Source: Epiperipatus broadwayi
Lineage: Eukaryota > Onychophora > Udeonychophora > Euonychophora > Peripatidae
DNA: 64,000 nt
Reading direction: 5' to 3'
Assembly: GCA_028023455.1 (NCBI GenBank)
Contig: JAQFVV010012400.1
Span: 16,425,490 to 16,489,489, forward strand
Numbering within the stretch: position 1 is the first letter of the stretch; each line of letters begins with the position of its first letter. This document shows, piece by piece, positions 20,640 through 35,448 of this stretch. The position numbers were made by a program, and so were the translations under genes. The notes beneath the pieces are model-generated. The model was not told the DNA's origin. It searched no databases and was given only the letters and a program-made list of their open reading frames with translations.

Positions 20640-23140
20640 ATCAAATATATGTATAATTCTTTATCGACACGTGTCACTCGATAATCTTATTTTAATTGTT
20701 CATCTCTTTCTATTCATGCACTAAGAATTTATATTTCAAGAAACTACAATTAATGATATTATATTTCAAATATATGATGGTAAATATTTGAAAAATATTC
20801 TTTTCATTTAGCCCCTGTCAACCATTATTATTTAATTATATAAAAATAATAAAATTACTATTCAAACTGCTAAGAAAAAAGTTATTCGAAAAAGTATCCA
20901 GATAAGATAATTGCATAAGTAATGACAATATTATGGAGATTTATATCAGGGACGTATTAGCAAAAAATTCTTTCTAGTTTTTATTAATTGCATCTAAAAC
21001 AGTTTCCAAACTTCTACAGCTAAGATTTCAAGTTAAATTTACAAGGACTTAATGGAGTGCTTTAATTTTCTTTGTAAAGATCATTATTTTTAAAAAAAGG
21101 AAGATGAAATTATAATTAAACAAAAAAATATTTGAAGACTATGATATTTTGAATAATAATGATACAAGATGAAAATCAAATTGCTTTAATATGTACTTGA
21201 CTATTTTAGTTTAAAGCTTAAAGAGAAAAATAAGATTTTAACAATTTATTACTCTTAGAGATACAAAGGGCCATCAAAAGATTAAAGTATTTTTTATAAC
21301 AAACTTATAGTAATGTCACTATAATGATCATAGTAAAAACTCTGAATTAATTAAAAATGGCAGTCATTGTCTTATTTACTAATACTAAATTCATTATATA
21401 TGCAGGGACTTCAATACATCACACACACATAAATAATGAAAAATGATTACAATTTGAACAAAATGCTATATCACATAACTCTTATAAAATTCAAAAATTT
21501 ATTTATTGGTATATTTTTCCTAAGTCTTCAATGTGAACTTTTTTGTGGGCATAAAAAAGCTATTTAGTTTAGCTTTTATAAAAAGTTAAGCAAAAAATAT
21601 GTAAATAATTAGATAGCAATACAAATACTGATCTCAAGTTTGAAACAATTCATTCTGCTGCTAAATAAAATACTAGCAGAATTGACAAAATAACTTTTTC
21701 TGCAACTAAAACATTGATCCCTATTTCAACTATTAAGATTTTTTCAGATAAAATCACATTAAACCTTCTTGATTAGTGTTTGTGGAATGAACAGATACAA
21801 TAAGTATGTTTAAATTTTATTAAAGTTCTTATTATAAAGTGAAAAAAAAAAAAATACTATCAAAGTATCTGAAGAGGGAATATCTTTGATTTATTATTCA
21901 TATGCCAATAACTATTGATTAAAAATAAATAAATATCAAAAATTAAAAAAAATCAATTAACTGGATTCATTAGTGATTATTCAATTAAATTTCTTCCACA
22001 TAAAAAAAAACTATCTTAAGATGATATGGCTTCTCACTTGACAAGATATTATTCTTCTATCAAAAAAAAAATATTTCAAGGAAATAATTTTACTCCATTC
22101 CAAAAAGACATCAGTAATGATTTCAAAATGCTGAAATGAGAATACTTAAAGGAATAGCATGAATAGCAATTAAATCAGGAATAGCATGTAGCAAATAAGG
22201 CAAAAGAAAAACAATTATGTCATGTGCACCAAGTGAATATTTTTAATTTTCTTTTTTAATTTTAAAACTGAAAAGCAAGCATCTTTAAGGAAAAAAAGTA
22301 GTAACAACAACAAAAAACTGAAAACAATGTGTACATTAAAAATATTTTTTTTAAATAGCCATTTAATAACCAATCCATCTTTTCATCCATAACCAGCCAT
22401 TAATTAGGTTTCTAACTATTCCAGCTGATAATTGGGTGAGTTAGATATGCTATATTATGCTGCATTTTAACTATCAGTCCTTGGTTTAGATTTAAATAAA
22501 AACATTTGTATGTATGATGGAGATATTAATAAAAAAAAAAGAAAGAATTGATAATTAAATTGTGTATAAGTATATATATATTTTGAATGCTTACAATCCA
22601 ACTAATTAAGATTCACATTTTTATTCCTCTGTTTATGAAGTATCAAGTATTCAAAATGTTTCCCATTATGAAGACTCCGTTTGTAAGTAGAATTATATGT
22701 TTTGGCCACTTGTTTTGGCCAATAAATGCTCATCACCAGCAGATCTGAATTTTCAGAAGTGTATATGAATGGTTTAATGTAGTTCTTGAATTATTAAGAC
22801 TACAGTAACAGACACATTTATTTCTTAATAAAAGAATCATTATGACTGTTATCTAGATGTGCTTTATCATATTCACTGGAGTATTTAAACGATATGCATT
22901 TATGATGTTAAATCATCCCATTCTACATTTCCCCATTTCTTTCCTCTTTTAATATTTAATGCAGTGGCACACTATATTGTAAAAGCTAATACTTTTTCCT
23001 TAGAAATTGTAAATTAATAATGTTATCTTGTAACACCTAAAATATATATATACTTTTTTGAATACATTGAATATATTTATTTGTGCATACTAAATAAACA
23101 TTTCTGCACTGTCTAGTCAAGCACCATCTATTGTAAGCTT
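20640..23140. other. AT-rich DNA without recognisable genes
   Basis: A-tracts and AT microsatellites; no supported coding frame, RNA gene or terminal repeat seen. Confidence 0.5.
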
Positions 23141-23150
23141 AAGTAATTAG

Positions 23151-23741
23151 TTACCAGATGGTAGTACAATTTAATCTCCATTCTGGCAACTGTTTCTAGC
23201 TTCAGCTTTTATCAATGAGGATTTGATATTCAAAACTATAAAAACTATATAGTTAAGCATTGTTGAATCAAGCCATTGGGTCAATAACATATTTCAATAT
23301 CTCAGTTCTATTTTAACAGGAGGCACCTTTTTGCTTTGGCAAGAAAGGTTAATATCTCTACATTAGTTGATTCTATTAGCTTACTACAATAAACAAAAGC
23401 ACTTCACTTCTCAAGTGATGCCATGTTGGTATTAACATTTTTATGTTAAAAAAAGAAAAAGAAAAATGACTATAATTAGAATAGAACTGTGGATATTAAA
23501 AATATATACTTATTGATATGGCATTGGAAACATACAAAAAGACTGGACTGGATTTAAAATTTTAAGGGTTTTTGAATTCCAAGCCATTAGCTTGTTAATA
23601 AAAAATAAAAAAAAGAAGCTAAAGATGGTTACCAGATGTATAACTGTAATGATTTCATCTTTGAACCCCAAGTCATTATTGATAAAGACAAGGGTCAGAA
23701 AACAGTAAAGCTGGTAGTTAAATTGTACTACCACCTGATAA
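23151..23741. mobile_element. Element with terminal inverted repeats of about 24 bp
   Basis: The left end TTACCAGATGGTAGTACAAT continues TTAA, and the right end at 23718-23741 is its inverted copy with two mismatches (TTATCAGGTGGTAGTACAAT on the minus strand). The interior has no transposase; a minus-strand 74-codon frame overlaps the right end and is probably chance. The size and TIRs fit a MITE, but target duplications are not clear, so the superfamily is unassigned. Confidence 0.55.
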
Positions 23742-23749
23742 ACAATGAT

Positions 23750-25070
23750 TGCTCACCTTTGCAATAAATAGCAGTGGGGAAAATGTTCTTATTTAATCTA
23801 ATTAGTTGAAAGAATTAAGAGATGTTGTGTTGATATTAACACATTTAAAAATTACACACATACATATATTGTAAACTTAACAAACATATATATAAAATCA
23901 CCACATTCCAGTTAATTTCAATCTGCTGTAGGATAAAAACTTCTCCCTACCCTATAAAGATTAATTCAAAGCCTGTTTTAATCAGGCAAACAACATACAC
24001 TACAAACAAAAAAATTTCTGAAAAGCTCTTTGCTGAAGAACAGTAAAAGAGAATACATTACTCACCAGGCTTGCTTATTGCCAGATGATGATGGTTTGAG
24101 AATTTATTGCCACCCTTTCATTTTATGGCTAGAAGGAATGTATATTTGCTATATACAATCACATTTATTAATAATTCTTTAAACCCCCCCCCATCTCTCT
24201 CTTAAAGAATAATTTTGCAAACAGATCTGCCTATGAGCCATTAAAATCTAGACTCCAATTAATACTGTTATGGAAATGATTAATCAACTAAAAGTGGATT
24301 TATTTTTTAAAACCACAAAGAACATATTTTGAATTTTTAATCAATTTTCCATTATAGTGCCATAGACACAAAAGAAGAATTTTTTAAAAAAGAAAAAAAA
24401 ATTGCAATAAACTGAAATATTTATGAGATTCATGGCAATTCATTTAATGAAATATTTAAAAACTGAATATGCTAAAATATGTTGGAGATGGCAGAAAATT
24501 GAAAATGATGGAGTCATTAAATGATAAATATGTTCCACAGAATTTGCACAAATTTATGAGTATCTGTAATTATTTACATATCAATTTAAATATATCTATA
24601 TATTTTAATGAGTAAAGCACACATTTATAAAAATATAGACACAAATATAATCATATACATGCATCTGATAGATTTTATGGTTTATGCAACAAAGCAGAGA
24701 GTGCAAATAATAAGTTACTATCTACAAATCAATTAATCCTATTTAAGTAATTAAATAAATAATCAAATGATTTATTATTCAGGAGTGACAGAAATGGGCA
24801 GTGTTTCACAAATTTTGAATTCCAGAGTATGCCCCTCTATACTGCACCAAATTAAACAGGGCATCAACCAATCACATTACTACTATTTATCTACTAAATA
24901 ATATCATCCTTCACATCAATGTTTCCTACTCTTTTTCTTAATATATATATATTATTGAACACTGTAGCAATAAATAATTCTCAATTAATTTTACAGGTGA
25001 GTTTTATTTTTAAACTTCATGTTATGTTAGTGTATTTTCTAAAAATTTGACATAAAACTGATTATAATAC
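23750..25070. other. AT-rich DNA without recognisable genes
   Basis: Homopolymer C tract near 24184-24192 and AT-rich sequence; no supported feature. Confidence 0.5.
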
Positions 25071-25075
25071 TTCAG

Positions 25076-25628
25076 GCATGGACAACCTTTCCTAGTTCAG
25101 GGCCAAATTATTATTGTCTCAGAGTCAAGAGCTGGAACAGTGTCCATATGTCCCGGTTTTCCCAGATTTGTGCTGGTTTTATCTCTCTTGTCCCAGTGTC
25201 CCAACATATTCTTTTGGGATAGTTTCTTAACCACTCATTTTTATTTTACTTTACTTTTTAATTTTATATTTTTTATATTTAATTTATTTTAAAGTAATTT
25301 TTATTCATTTAATATTTTATAATTTTATTTTTTTGACTGGTTAATCAGTAATTTTCTCAAAATGAAAGTGGCTCACCATTATTTTCGTATGTTAATATTA
25401 ATTTCAATATGAGATTTTTTCATAGATTATATATATATACACACACACAAACAATTATCTTTTGCTTTTGTTTATATTATGAAATGAGTATATTGTTAGT
25501 AATGCAAATGTGATTATATGTTTTGTGATTTTTTAAATTTCATACTTAAATATATAGTAATCTCCAATGAAGGTTTTTTTTTTTGTCATATACCCTGGTT
25601 AGACCCTGTGAAAATATGAACACTCTAG
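25076..25628. mobile_element. Degenerate hAT-like ends, possibly nested
   Basis: CAGGCATGGACAACCTTTCC at 25076-25095 resembles a hAT terminus. Just inside, AGTGTCCATATGTCCCGG (about 25140) and, inverted near 25628, AGTGTTCATATTTTCAC form a second pair of approximate inverted ends. No clean duplication of target sequence brackets either pair. No coding sequence is present. Confidence 0.35.
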
Positions 25629-25709
25629 ACCAGATCAAATTATTAAATATTACAAATTAATAGTGAATGAATTAAAACAAGTTGCTACTTCATTTATTTA
25701 TGCTTTGAA

Positions 25710-25802
25710 CCAATGATGGGGATTTTATGCACAAACCTTCTGGCATCCATTGATTTCTCTGGCTTGCACTGAATAGCAATACTGTATGGAGAGTTTTGCC
25801 TG
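25710..25802 (-). repeat. Fragment of the hairpin repeat family
   Basis: Contains GATTTTATGCACAAACCTTC, TGGCATCCATTGAT and CTGTATGGAGAGTTTTGC, the same arm as in the 35.9-36.5 kb and 48.7-49.1 kb hairpins. Only one arm is present here. Confidence 0.65.
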
Positions 25803-25809
25803 TTTTTAT

Positions 25810-28800
25810 TTATGCTTTACTATAAAGCTCTACATAAATTTTATAATAATAATGACATAACAATTTAATGCAAAGGTTGGCCTCGAATTCAACAACAAGA
25901 CTATTAATATTGATATTAATATTACTTAAGGATAAACACATAGAATTTTCTAGGTTTTTATCAGGTTACTCTTGCCCAAATTTTTGATTTATTGTATTTC
26001 ATCCTCAAAAAAAAAACTCTTCACACATATATGTGCTGCCAAAAAGACAATTTTTCTTGAAAAGGCATATAAATTTGTATATTTTTTTTAAACCAAATAA
26101 GACAAAAAATACAATTTTCAATAATTGTTAATGATTATGATGATGCAAGAAATTTTTTATAAGACTTATCATTAAATCAAAAACTATGTCACTAATAGGG
26201 GATTGTCTTTTAAAACATTTTGTTTTTAAAAAGATTGCTCTCAGAGAAAGTATGTTACAAGACAATGAAAGCCGGTATTACTGGCCTTAAAAAAACTGCT
26301 TTTGCAAAGATGATAGACAAAATATTTTAATAGTAATTTATTAAGTTTTAGAAAAAATTTTTGTTTCTTTGATGATGACTAATTCTAAATATATCATTTT
26401 TTTAATAATATAAAATTCTAATATTTCATTGTTCTAACTTTTTCAATAGACAACCTATAGCCAATGAACATGTGCTTTTTTTGTTATTAGTAAGAACGTT
26501 TTTATATTTATTTTCACAATTTTAAAATATTAAAACTTCACTTTTGAAATTTCAATCAGTAGAAGGCTTAAACAAAGATATTATAAAATATAAATTAATT
26601 GAAAAACTTAACTAATTAATGTGAGTTAGTAGAACATACCATGTTTACTCCCACCATGAATCAGACAAACATTGCTGAAATAGATTAGTGGTAGGCTAGA
26701 TCTGGCCCACAAGCCAGGGATTGCCCATATGTGTAGTACATAAGTTATTTTACACCATTTTACTTAATTTTTTTTTAATATGCTATAATAATATCCCTCT
26801 CCTCTAAATTGAAAATTATTTTTTTAATGACTTTTTAATTAAAACTGGATTTTTTTGTTCTTAAAAAAAAAAGAAAAACGTAAATAATACGAATATGTTA
26901 GCAATAAAATCATTAAAAAAAAAATCCACATATACTTTTGTTTTTAAATTGGTTCATTAATTCTATATATACTTACCATCATTATAATGTAATTTTCTTC
27001 ACAAAGATATACAATTTAATGAAATTAAAACAGCTTTTTATAATATTAAAAATGGAATGATTACAGGGAAGTTTTAAAAAATAGTGGAATATGTTAGCTA
27101 CAAAATGATTAAAAAATTTTAGAAATAGATTGATAGCTAAAATTGGATCTCCTAATCTTAATAACACATTTCTATTATTTCAATTTAGAAAGAAAAAAAT
27201 AAAGGAGATAGAAAAGGCTATAATAATTATTATGAAAATCATTATTATCCATTACAAAAATACATTCAAGGATTTTGCGGAATAAGTGGCTTCACACCAT
27301 AGGTAAATAATTAATAGTGTGATTTTAGGAATAAAGATGCACTGTAGATATATGATATTTGGAGTAAAAGTATAATTTATATATTGCTTTCATATTTGAC
27401 TCAATTAATTTAAAAAGGCCTATGACAAAATTTGAAATTAGTTGATTATCTATTGAAGTTTATTCATGAAAATTGGTAAAACACAGGGATAAGTGCTAAC
27501 TCTAATATTGTTTTCTTTTTTTTTTTTTTTAATATCCCTTGAAACAATTTCTAGAAAAACTTTGTCGAGCAGATATCAAGATTTGATCCAGGTTTGATGA
27601 TAAAGTTTTTCACTTGAACTAATTAAAATTAAAAACAAGAACTTCACCTTCTTAGCTTCTAGACTGACATTAGACAGTCATGCCATTCTTGGCAATTCAA
27701 TAAATAATCTAGAAAATGTTCTTGATCCTTGAAATATATACTATAAAAACTTTAATTTACTAATTAATATTTTAAAAACTTCATTTTCCATCTGCCAGTG
27801 ATGGAATAAAAAATCTTTAGTAACTCTTGGCTTGTATGGGCATCAATTTAAGAATATGAATCAGTTAAAAATATCTCAGTAGCTTTTAAAGTAAAAATGC
27901 AAGTTCAAATGTTGAGATGCAAAACAGATATGTGCTGCTGCCATATTTAACAAAATAAGATAAACAATTTGATCACAGCAATATACTACATCTAAATTAA
28001 TTGTATTCCCCCCAAATTTATTATATAAAAATGAAATCAAGCCTTTACTGATAGAATATAATGGCATTAAAAGATGTAATTTAAAGCTGCTCCATAAAAT
28101 TATAAAAATAATATGGCAAGAACATAACCCCAACCTTGCTAAATGTGACATTATAGAATCTATTATTGCAAATGCATAATTTCATTAAGATTGATATGCA
28201 ATGTTGCTGAACATAAATTCCATTTTAACATCTTTTAAAGCTTATTTTAAAAACATTTTTAAAAAAATGCAATATTGATTGCTTTCATTAGAAAGATATG
28301 TCAGAACATAGAATTTAATGGGAATATACAATTAGGCAAGATGTCAAATAAACAGAAAGTCAACATGTGACATATGAGAATATATTTGTGTTTCATAGAT
28401 TAAAACTTGAATGATTTTTATTTTCGTTCCACTTATATTTTTTCTAGAACTAAAATGGATAAATTCATTTATGAATGGTTGCTAATGATAAGGACAATTA
28501 CTTTTTATGCTATTATAAATGGATGTATATATATAAATGGATAAATAAGAATGGTTTATGATTTAGTGTAAGTAGAGAAAATATTATTTTTCAATTTAAT
28601 TTACATTAATAAGGAATTATGTAAATATACCAATAGAATTTAAAAAATTTTGATTCTTGAATATCTTACAATTTAAAATGTTAATAAATAAAACATGATT
28701 TACATAAAATCAACCTGGAATAATATATTATATAGTATCCTTTATACATAATAATACTATGTAATTATAACATTACTATAATAATAAAAAATGAACATTT

Positions 28801-29230
28801 TATACAAATCATTTTTTAAAGAAATTTAAAATAAAAAAAATATCAAGAAAAATGTGCTTGGGAAGTTCAGAAATTTTTATCTATATATAAAACAATTCAG
28901 ATTTACATCAATTGGATACTTCATGTCTGGTATGTATATCAGTATTCTTAATTCATAAAATCAAAATTTTAATATTCTAAACATAAACATTATATGTTTT
29001 ACAAAAGTTAAGAATTTGATATATATCACAAAATGTGATAAGTAGTTGCCATAAAGTAAACAATCATAATTTTTTTATTTACAAAAATAATACTCTATTG
29101 TCTAGACAATTATCTCTAGGCCAAATATTTAGCATACATAAAACTTTGAAAATGTGCTATAATGTTAAGATTTATATCATACACTACAAAAACAAAATTC
29201 TCTGCAGTGTGTAAACATCTTTATTAGTGA
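25810..29230. other. AT-rich DNA, one possible hAT end
   Basis: Mostly low-complexity AT-rich sequence. CTGGCCCACAAGCCAGGGATTGCCCATATG at about 26704-26733 resembles the inner part and end of a hAT element read from the minus strand, but no partner end is seen. The open frames at 26982-27167 and 27876-28151 (minus) lack any recognisable domain. Confidence 0.35.
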
Positions 29231-29240
29231 TATAATCTTC

Positions 29241-29623
29241 GGTGCCGATTTAGTTTGCATTCATGGCCATTTTGAAATCTAAAAACCATCACTGATAAAT
29301 GATATAAATATTAAATAAAAGTATTTTAAATTTATATTTTAAAAATTATAAGCTAGTAAAAATATGCTTTATTTTATTAGAGGTTTTTTTTTTAAAAAAT
29401 GATTTGGCCGATACAAAATATCATCCAAAAGATGCAAACTTATAATCTCCAAATACTAAAAGATTATAACTTTTAAAATACGAATTATACTATATGCTTA
29501 TAATTTCTAAAATATGAATTTAGAGTATTCAATATTTATGTCATTTACTGATTGGATATATTGGTGGTGATTTGGCTGGTCTTTAGATTTTAAATGGCCA
29601 TGAGTGCAAACTAAATCGGCACC
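29241..29623. mobile_element. MITE with terminal inverted repeats of about 43 bp
   Basis: The left end GGTGCCGATTTAGTTTGCAT continues TCATGGCCATTT; the right end is its inverted copy (29585-29623) with few mismatches. The element is 383 bp, very AT-rich inside and non-coding. The left flank ends TAATCTTC and the right flank begins TAATCTGA; the shared TAATCT may be the remains of a target duplication. Superfamily not assigned. Confidence 0.7.
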
Positions 29624-29629
29624 TAATCT

Positions 29630-32600
29630 GATCTTCATTCTTTGCTTCAAAAAGTTCTATTATACAGGGTATATAATGTTGCTTTAGAAACTTCAAATGT
29701 TTTAATCGCATCTAAAGAAACATCATGTGTTTGTTCATGGAAATGTCAAAGAAATAATTCTGCTTGGCATTGAGCATTACCTGTATGATGCTCTATAACA
29801 TGTAAATCAAATGATTAGAGGAACCAAATAAAACAAATAATATAATTCTTAAGTTTCTCAACCAATTAGTCTTTAGAACACACAAACATGATATGATTAC
29901 TGAATTCATAATAATTCAGACAAAACATTCACAGCTGAGAGAAGCTAATCTGATTGATAGTCTTCTTTGATGACAATCAAATTTATAGAAAAAAATGTAA
30001 ACAATGATTTGTAAACCACACGGCATGTCTCCAATTATTCATGATCCAGATCATCCATTTGTACTACCTTCATTTTTGCTCCAATGCATTCAGAAAACAG
30101 TGACCTTAAATGATAACTTCACTCATAAACATTGTTTGTAAATCTCACAATGAATTGTTTTGTATGATATTCAGGAGTTCAATTGTGTAATGTAATTTTA
30201 TATCAATGTGTTATTTGGATACGACCTGGCAATCGTTTTTCTCCATTAAATAGTGATTCTTATGATGGTTATATATGCAGAGTATGGCTACTTCCCCATA
30301 ATCAGTTCCTTTAATTACATATAGTATTGACACCCCCACCCCATTTTTAAAATGCTATCATCACTCTTGAATGATGATTATAAATTTTTGAAAAGTTAAA
30401 TGCTTTTGCAATTAATATTCCTCTAATTACTACTTTTTGAAATCAGATAGGTGAGAAATCTCTACCCCATAAGCTTATGAAACTAATACTTTTTACAGCT
30501 TGTTTAAGTATCTAACTGTAAAAAAAATAAAAATCCATGGTCGGAATATATTTCTATTTCTGGGCTATATGATGCTTTAAAATACTCTAATATGGCGAGT
30601 GTTCCTGCTATTTTGTCTAATCCTCATATACGTTTTTTTTTTTTTTGTAAAAAAAAAAGAAACTATTAATGTAATGCAATATAACGACTTACCAATAATA
30701 TATATATATACTTCTGATTATATTGAAAGTGTTATTTTTAGCATACTACCTAGGTGATAACTAGTAATGGAAACACCAGCTGTCAATCATCAAGTCTTCA
30801 GTTAAAGAGAAAAAATAAAATGAGAGACAATTTTTTTTAAAAAAAAATGACAACATGCAGCAGTTTCTTTAAAAAGTAATTGAAAAATTTCCATTAGATC
30901 ATTTTCGTCAAAAGATTTTTTATTTAAAATTCCTATTGGTTACTTTTAATTAAATTACAAATGTTAAAAAAAAAATAGCGCCAAAATTTCGGATTGGTAA
31001 CAAAATTACAATAAATCAAAAAAAGAAAAAATCGATTTAATATTAAGAAAAAATACCACTCCGCAAAAAAAATCGACAAGGAATAATACTTCTTTTAATA
31101 TTTTTTAAAAGTGATGCTAAATTTGTTATGGCTAAAAAACAATAACATCCAATCATTCTCAAAAGAATAGTTATATCTATTTAGATTGGAAATAGAATGT
31201 CCTTTATAATACAACACATTATTTTAAAAATAAAGTAGGAGACAGAAAAAGAAAATAAGGGCAAAGGCAAATAATGTTCTAAAAAAAATTATATAATAAA
31301 GACAATAAAAATTTCCTTTTAAAAATTCTTCATGTTTTTATGGAAACGATTATAAAGGATGTGCGACCCGATAAAATATCCAAATATATATTATTCAACA
31401 CACGTAAATTGCGAACAGGCATCTAAACTTCTAAATAACATATGTATCATTCAATCATAGTGTAAAATCTTTAACCACCCCCACCCCCAGCAGCTCTACT
31501 TATTTTATTTTATGGCCAACACAATCATAATTATAAAAACAATAATGATTCATTAATATTTAATGGCTAGTTAGCTAAATGGAGTAGATGAACCAATTTC
31601 GCTATTTGAAAAAAAAAGTCATGAGTCAATCCTGATTTGAATCCAAAATCATGAATTAAACAGGTGAATGCATTATCTACTAAGGTCCCATGTATTTTAA
31701 TCATAATCCCACACAAAATTTACTCATTCATTTTATCGACTCCATTTGATGATTTCTGTTCCAAAATGTCAAATATTATTACTGTGACAATCCTGTGGAA
31801 TTATTTTGATTAAAATATTTCCTGGAAATTGCTTTACTTTCCACATGTAAGTAAAATTCGGCCATCCTATTATACATTGTAATAAATATTGTATTTCAAA
31901 ATCATAAATTAGCAATTGCGTTTATTAAATGAAAATATGGTATATATTATTCATATATCATCATTAATAAATTGTCTGCTTGAAATTTGATCAAAAAAGT
32001 TCTCTCAGTCTGTAAATCCACATAAACTTCATTCAAGATATTGCACGATCAATTACTCATTCTCATATTTCTGCAATGCCTGGTGAATATTTTATTGAAA
32101 ATTTTTCATTAGTATATATTTTAAAATATTTTGCCAAAAAGTTTCAAAATTCTAAATTCATGTTTATGACCTACTTTTGATAACATTTATTATCAAACTG
32201 CTACGAAAAAATTTCAAACCTCACTACCACATTAATAAATTCTTCAAACTGCTATAAAGAGTTTTTAATGTTCAATAGTTTACTGGTCAGACAACTTATG
32301 AGGGAATAAAAGAATTCTCCATATTCTAGAATGATATTCAAAATTGTTTGTCTTAATGACATGTTTTCTATCCCATATGCTCAACTGAAATCCCTATAAT
32401 ATTTAATAAATTCTAGGCTTGCAAGCTGTTTCATCTGTCTCTTTGGACAGAACAGCACATTACTCTAAATTTTAAAAATATTTTTACAATACCAAAGCAT
32501 CACATATCCATCATTTCTTGTGCTTACATAATCTGTTAGCATTTGCTGATTACTATGCTTTCACTAAGTGGCATTATTGTTATTGTGCTATTTTTATAAA

Positions 32601-34500
32601 GAATTAATCAATGCAATATAAATGCAATATACATAAGTATATATGCATTGTAAAAAAAAAATTAAAAAAATTTATTTGAATATAACGCACCAAAATCAAA
32701 TTAATATCAAAAAAGATTTAAATTTTACTTGATTACAATATATAGTAATAAAATTGCATGGCCTACAGTCTATTACAATCAATTCCCACTACTTCCCTTA
32801 CTAATGAAAGTAAGCATTATTAGAGTTGTTTTATGAACGATTACCTTGAACCTGACTTAATGGAGGTTTTAATATTTTCTTTCTAGGATAAACTAATGAA
32901 TCATTCTCAGAAACAGTAGCCCTTTGTGAATATACAAATCAATCGATGGACGCAAATACATCCACACATGTTAATTTGATATTCATAATATTACCTTTTA
33001 ATTTTATCTGCAGCAAATTTTCCTTTCTGAAAGATTCAATACTTTTTCTAATTGGCAGATATTTCTGCTGGAATTCTATCCTCAGTCATATTTTTCCAAA
33101 GAAATTATTCAACATTGCATTTCTTCAGAATTTTTTTGAGATAATCTTAATTAAGTTATTACAACATATTTCTTTAGGAAATTGTTATCATGCTTTCATT
33201 TCATATGTTTATAACAATAGAATACTATAGCAAGGATGGAAACTATAGTCCTTAAAGCTATTTCATGCAGCTTTCATACATAATATTGATCTTAAAATCA
33301 TTTTATTAAGCCCTGCCCAAATTGTTGACAAAATTTTTAAAATTATTGCTATATGGATTCTAAATTAAGTCCATTTATTTCTATCAATTGATGTGAAGTC
33401 TTAAATCAATTCAGTAAATCTGCATTATAATGAAATAATGACAGGGTATGAAGTTATCTTTACAATCAGTTATGAAAGAGGTAAACTATTCTAAAAAAAT
33501 AAACTATTTAAAACTAGCCAATATTATTTTAATAAAATAAATTTATTTATTCTATAGTCAATTATTCAGAAGACCGAATGACATTTGAGCACACCAAATC
33601 AGTTTTCTTGATTAAGAATGGAATAGTGGTCATTAAATGCCACTTGAATTAATTTTTTTCTTAATTTTCTTAGCTGGGAATTTATTGTGGAATCACTAGC
33701 TTGATAGTCTTTTAAGCTAAGCTGCTCATAGCAAATATTTTCATGGACTAATTCAAATGTAAACAAGAAATAAACAAGATATATCCAAATAATAATTAGA
33801 GAAATGTATCCAGTAATGATATTAAGTAATCATAATTTAAAATTGACAGTACAACTGACCACATTTAGTAGACAACAATAGCTTTTTGTCTGAATTTACT
33901 TAAAAGACAAAAGAAAGTATGTATATATATGAAGAACCTTGAATTATAGCAATTACAGTAACACATTGTTTGTCATATTTATAAATTAGCATTTAAATCT
34001 GGACAAAACTTGAAACTTCTGCCGGAGAACTGAGTTTTCAAGAAAGCTTACATTTTTTTCTCAAATAGTAGTCAATAACTGATCCAGTTACAGATTAATC
34101 ATTGATTTACAAATAAGTATACATCTATTTTTAGTAGTAATAACAATAATAAGAAAAAGTACTATCCTATCCAATTTTCCTCTGTGAAAGAATATGCAAG
34201 ACATTTTTACCCTGAAGTGAGGTAGTGCATGGACAGCAGGTTAATTATTTCTAAGCATTTATCCTGTTTGACTATTTGATAATGGAAACAGTAATACCAA
34301 GATATTAATTAAAATGAGAAGTGAAATAGCTAAACAGGCTCTTAATATAAATAATAGGTTATTTTTTGCCTTATTAAAGTTAAATTTAAAATATATTGTA
34401 ACACAGCTAATGTACAATCACTTTTTCTTTTAAAATATATATGTTCTACAAAAATATCAACAAATTAAAAATCATTTTCCTTTTTCTTTTCAAAAACTTT
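29630..34500. other. AT-rich DNA, possible SINE remnant
   Basis: No supported gene. On the minus strand near 31615-31690, TTAGTAGATAATGC followed by TGGATTCAAATCAGG has the spacing of Pol III A and B boxes and may be a SINE head. The plus-strand frame at 32946-33230 (94 codons) is hydrophobic AT-rich translation with no motif. Confidence 0.35.
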
Positions 34501-34559
34501 TTCTAATATCAATACTGAACATATATATAATACAAAACTCCAATGTTTCAACTGTTTTT

Positions 34560-35080
34560 ATCTTCATACAATCATTTTCAAGGATCTGCAACAACAATAT
34601 GAAATACATATTTATAAATAAATCTCAATTACATAAATACCTTCATCTTATATTAACATAAACAGTAACAAACATATTAAATAGACATAATTATATTTTA
34701 CTTACATCTCTCCCCCACTGCTATTTTTTTATATTACTTTTTCTTTTACATCATTTAATTACAAATCTGTCTTAAAATCATCCAAGAAACTTTTTACACA
34801 AATTTAAAAACCAACCCTAATTTCAAATAATCTCCCCCTTTTTTAAATCTTATCTAAAACCCATCTCAAAACTACATTCCTAAACTATAGCTTTAAATGA
34901 ATGTAAAACAAATTTAAACATCTTTTTTTATATACAAAAAAACTTTTAACAATTTGCCTAAACATATTTAAACATTCATTTTAATTATACATTATTTTAG
35001 ATTCCTTAATTCTATTTAAAATAGGATTATATTTTTTTATGTAAAAATATTATTTTACCATCCTTTTCCAGTAAATTAAA
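34560..35080. other. Strand-biased C-rich AT block
   Basis: For about 500 bases the plus strand has many more C than G, the reverse of the 6.6-10.7 kb block; from about 35090 to 35400 the bias flips to G. Just left, AATGTTTCAACTG and TCATTTTCAAGGATC near 34543-34587 resemble the end motif of PLE or related elements but are too degraded to call. Confidence 0.3.
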
Positions 35081-35448
35081 AAAAAAAAAGCTTGGTAAAT
35101 ATTTGGTTTGAATTGTAGTGTTAATCAGAAAAAATATATTTGGATGCTAAAAAAAATATATATATATATTGAAGTCTTTGGAGCTAGAATTTGGAAAATA
35201 ATGGAAAAAATAAATTGGAAAAATAGATTTAACAATGTTGAAGAGAGTAAATGAAAGAAAATTATATAATATTTTTAGAAGTAGAAAATTTTTTTAAATG
35301 TAGTGGAATCTGTGAGAATAAAAAAAAAATAGAAAAAATAATCAAATGATAATGTTTGAAGAAAAAGTATCAGAAAAGCTAATATAAAATTTCTAGGGTG
35401 ACATGTAAAAATCTACCAATGCTGAGGATATATATATAAAAACAAGAT

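Noticed and set aside
27876-28151. 91-codon minus-strand open frame
   Set aside because: AT-driven hydrophobic translation with no motif or splice context.
32946-33230. 94-codon plus-strand open frame
   Set aside because: Phe/Ile/Leu-rich translation of AT-rich DNA, no recognisable domain.
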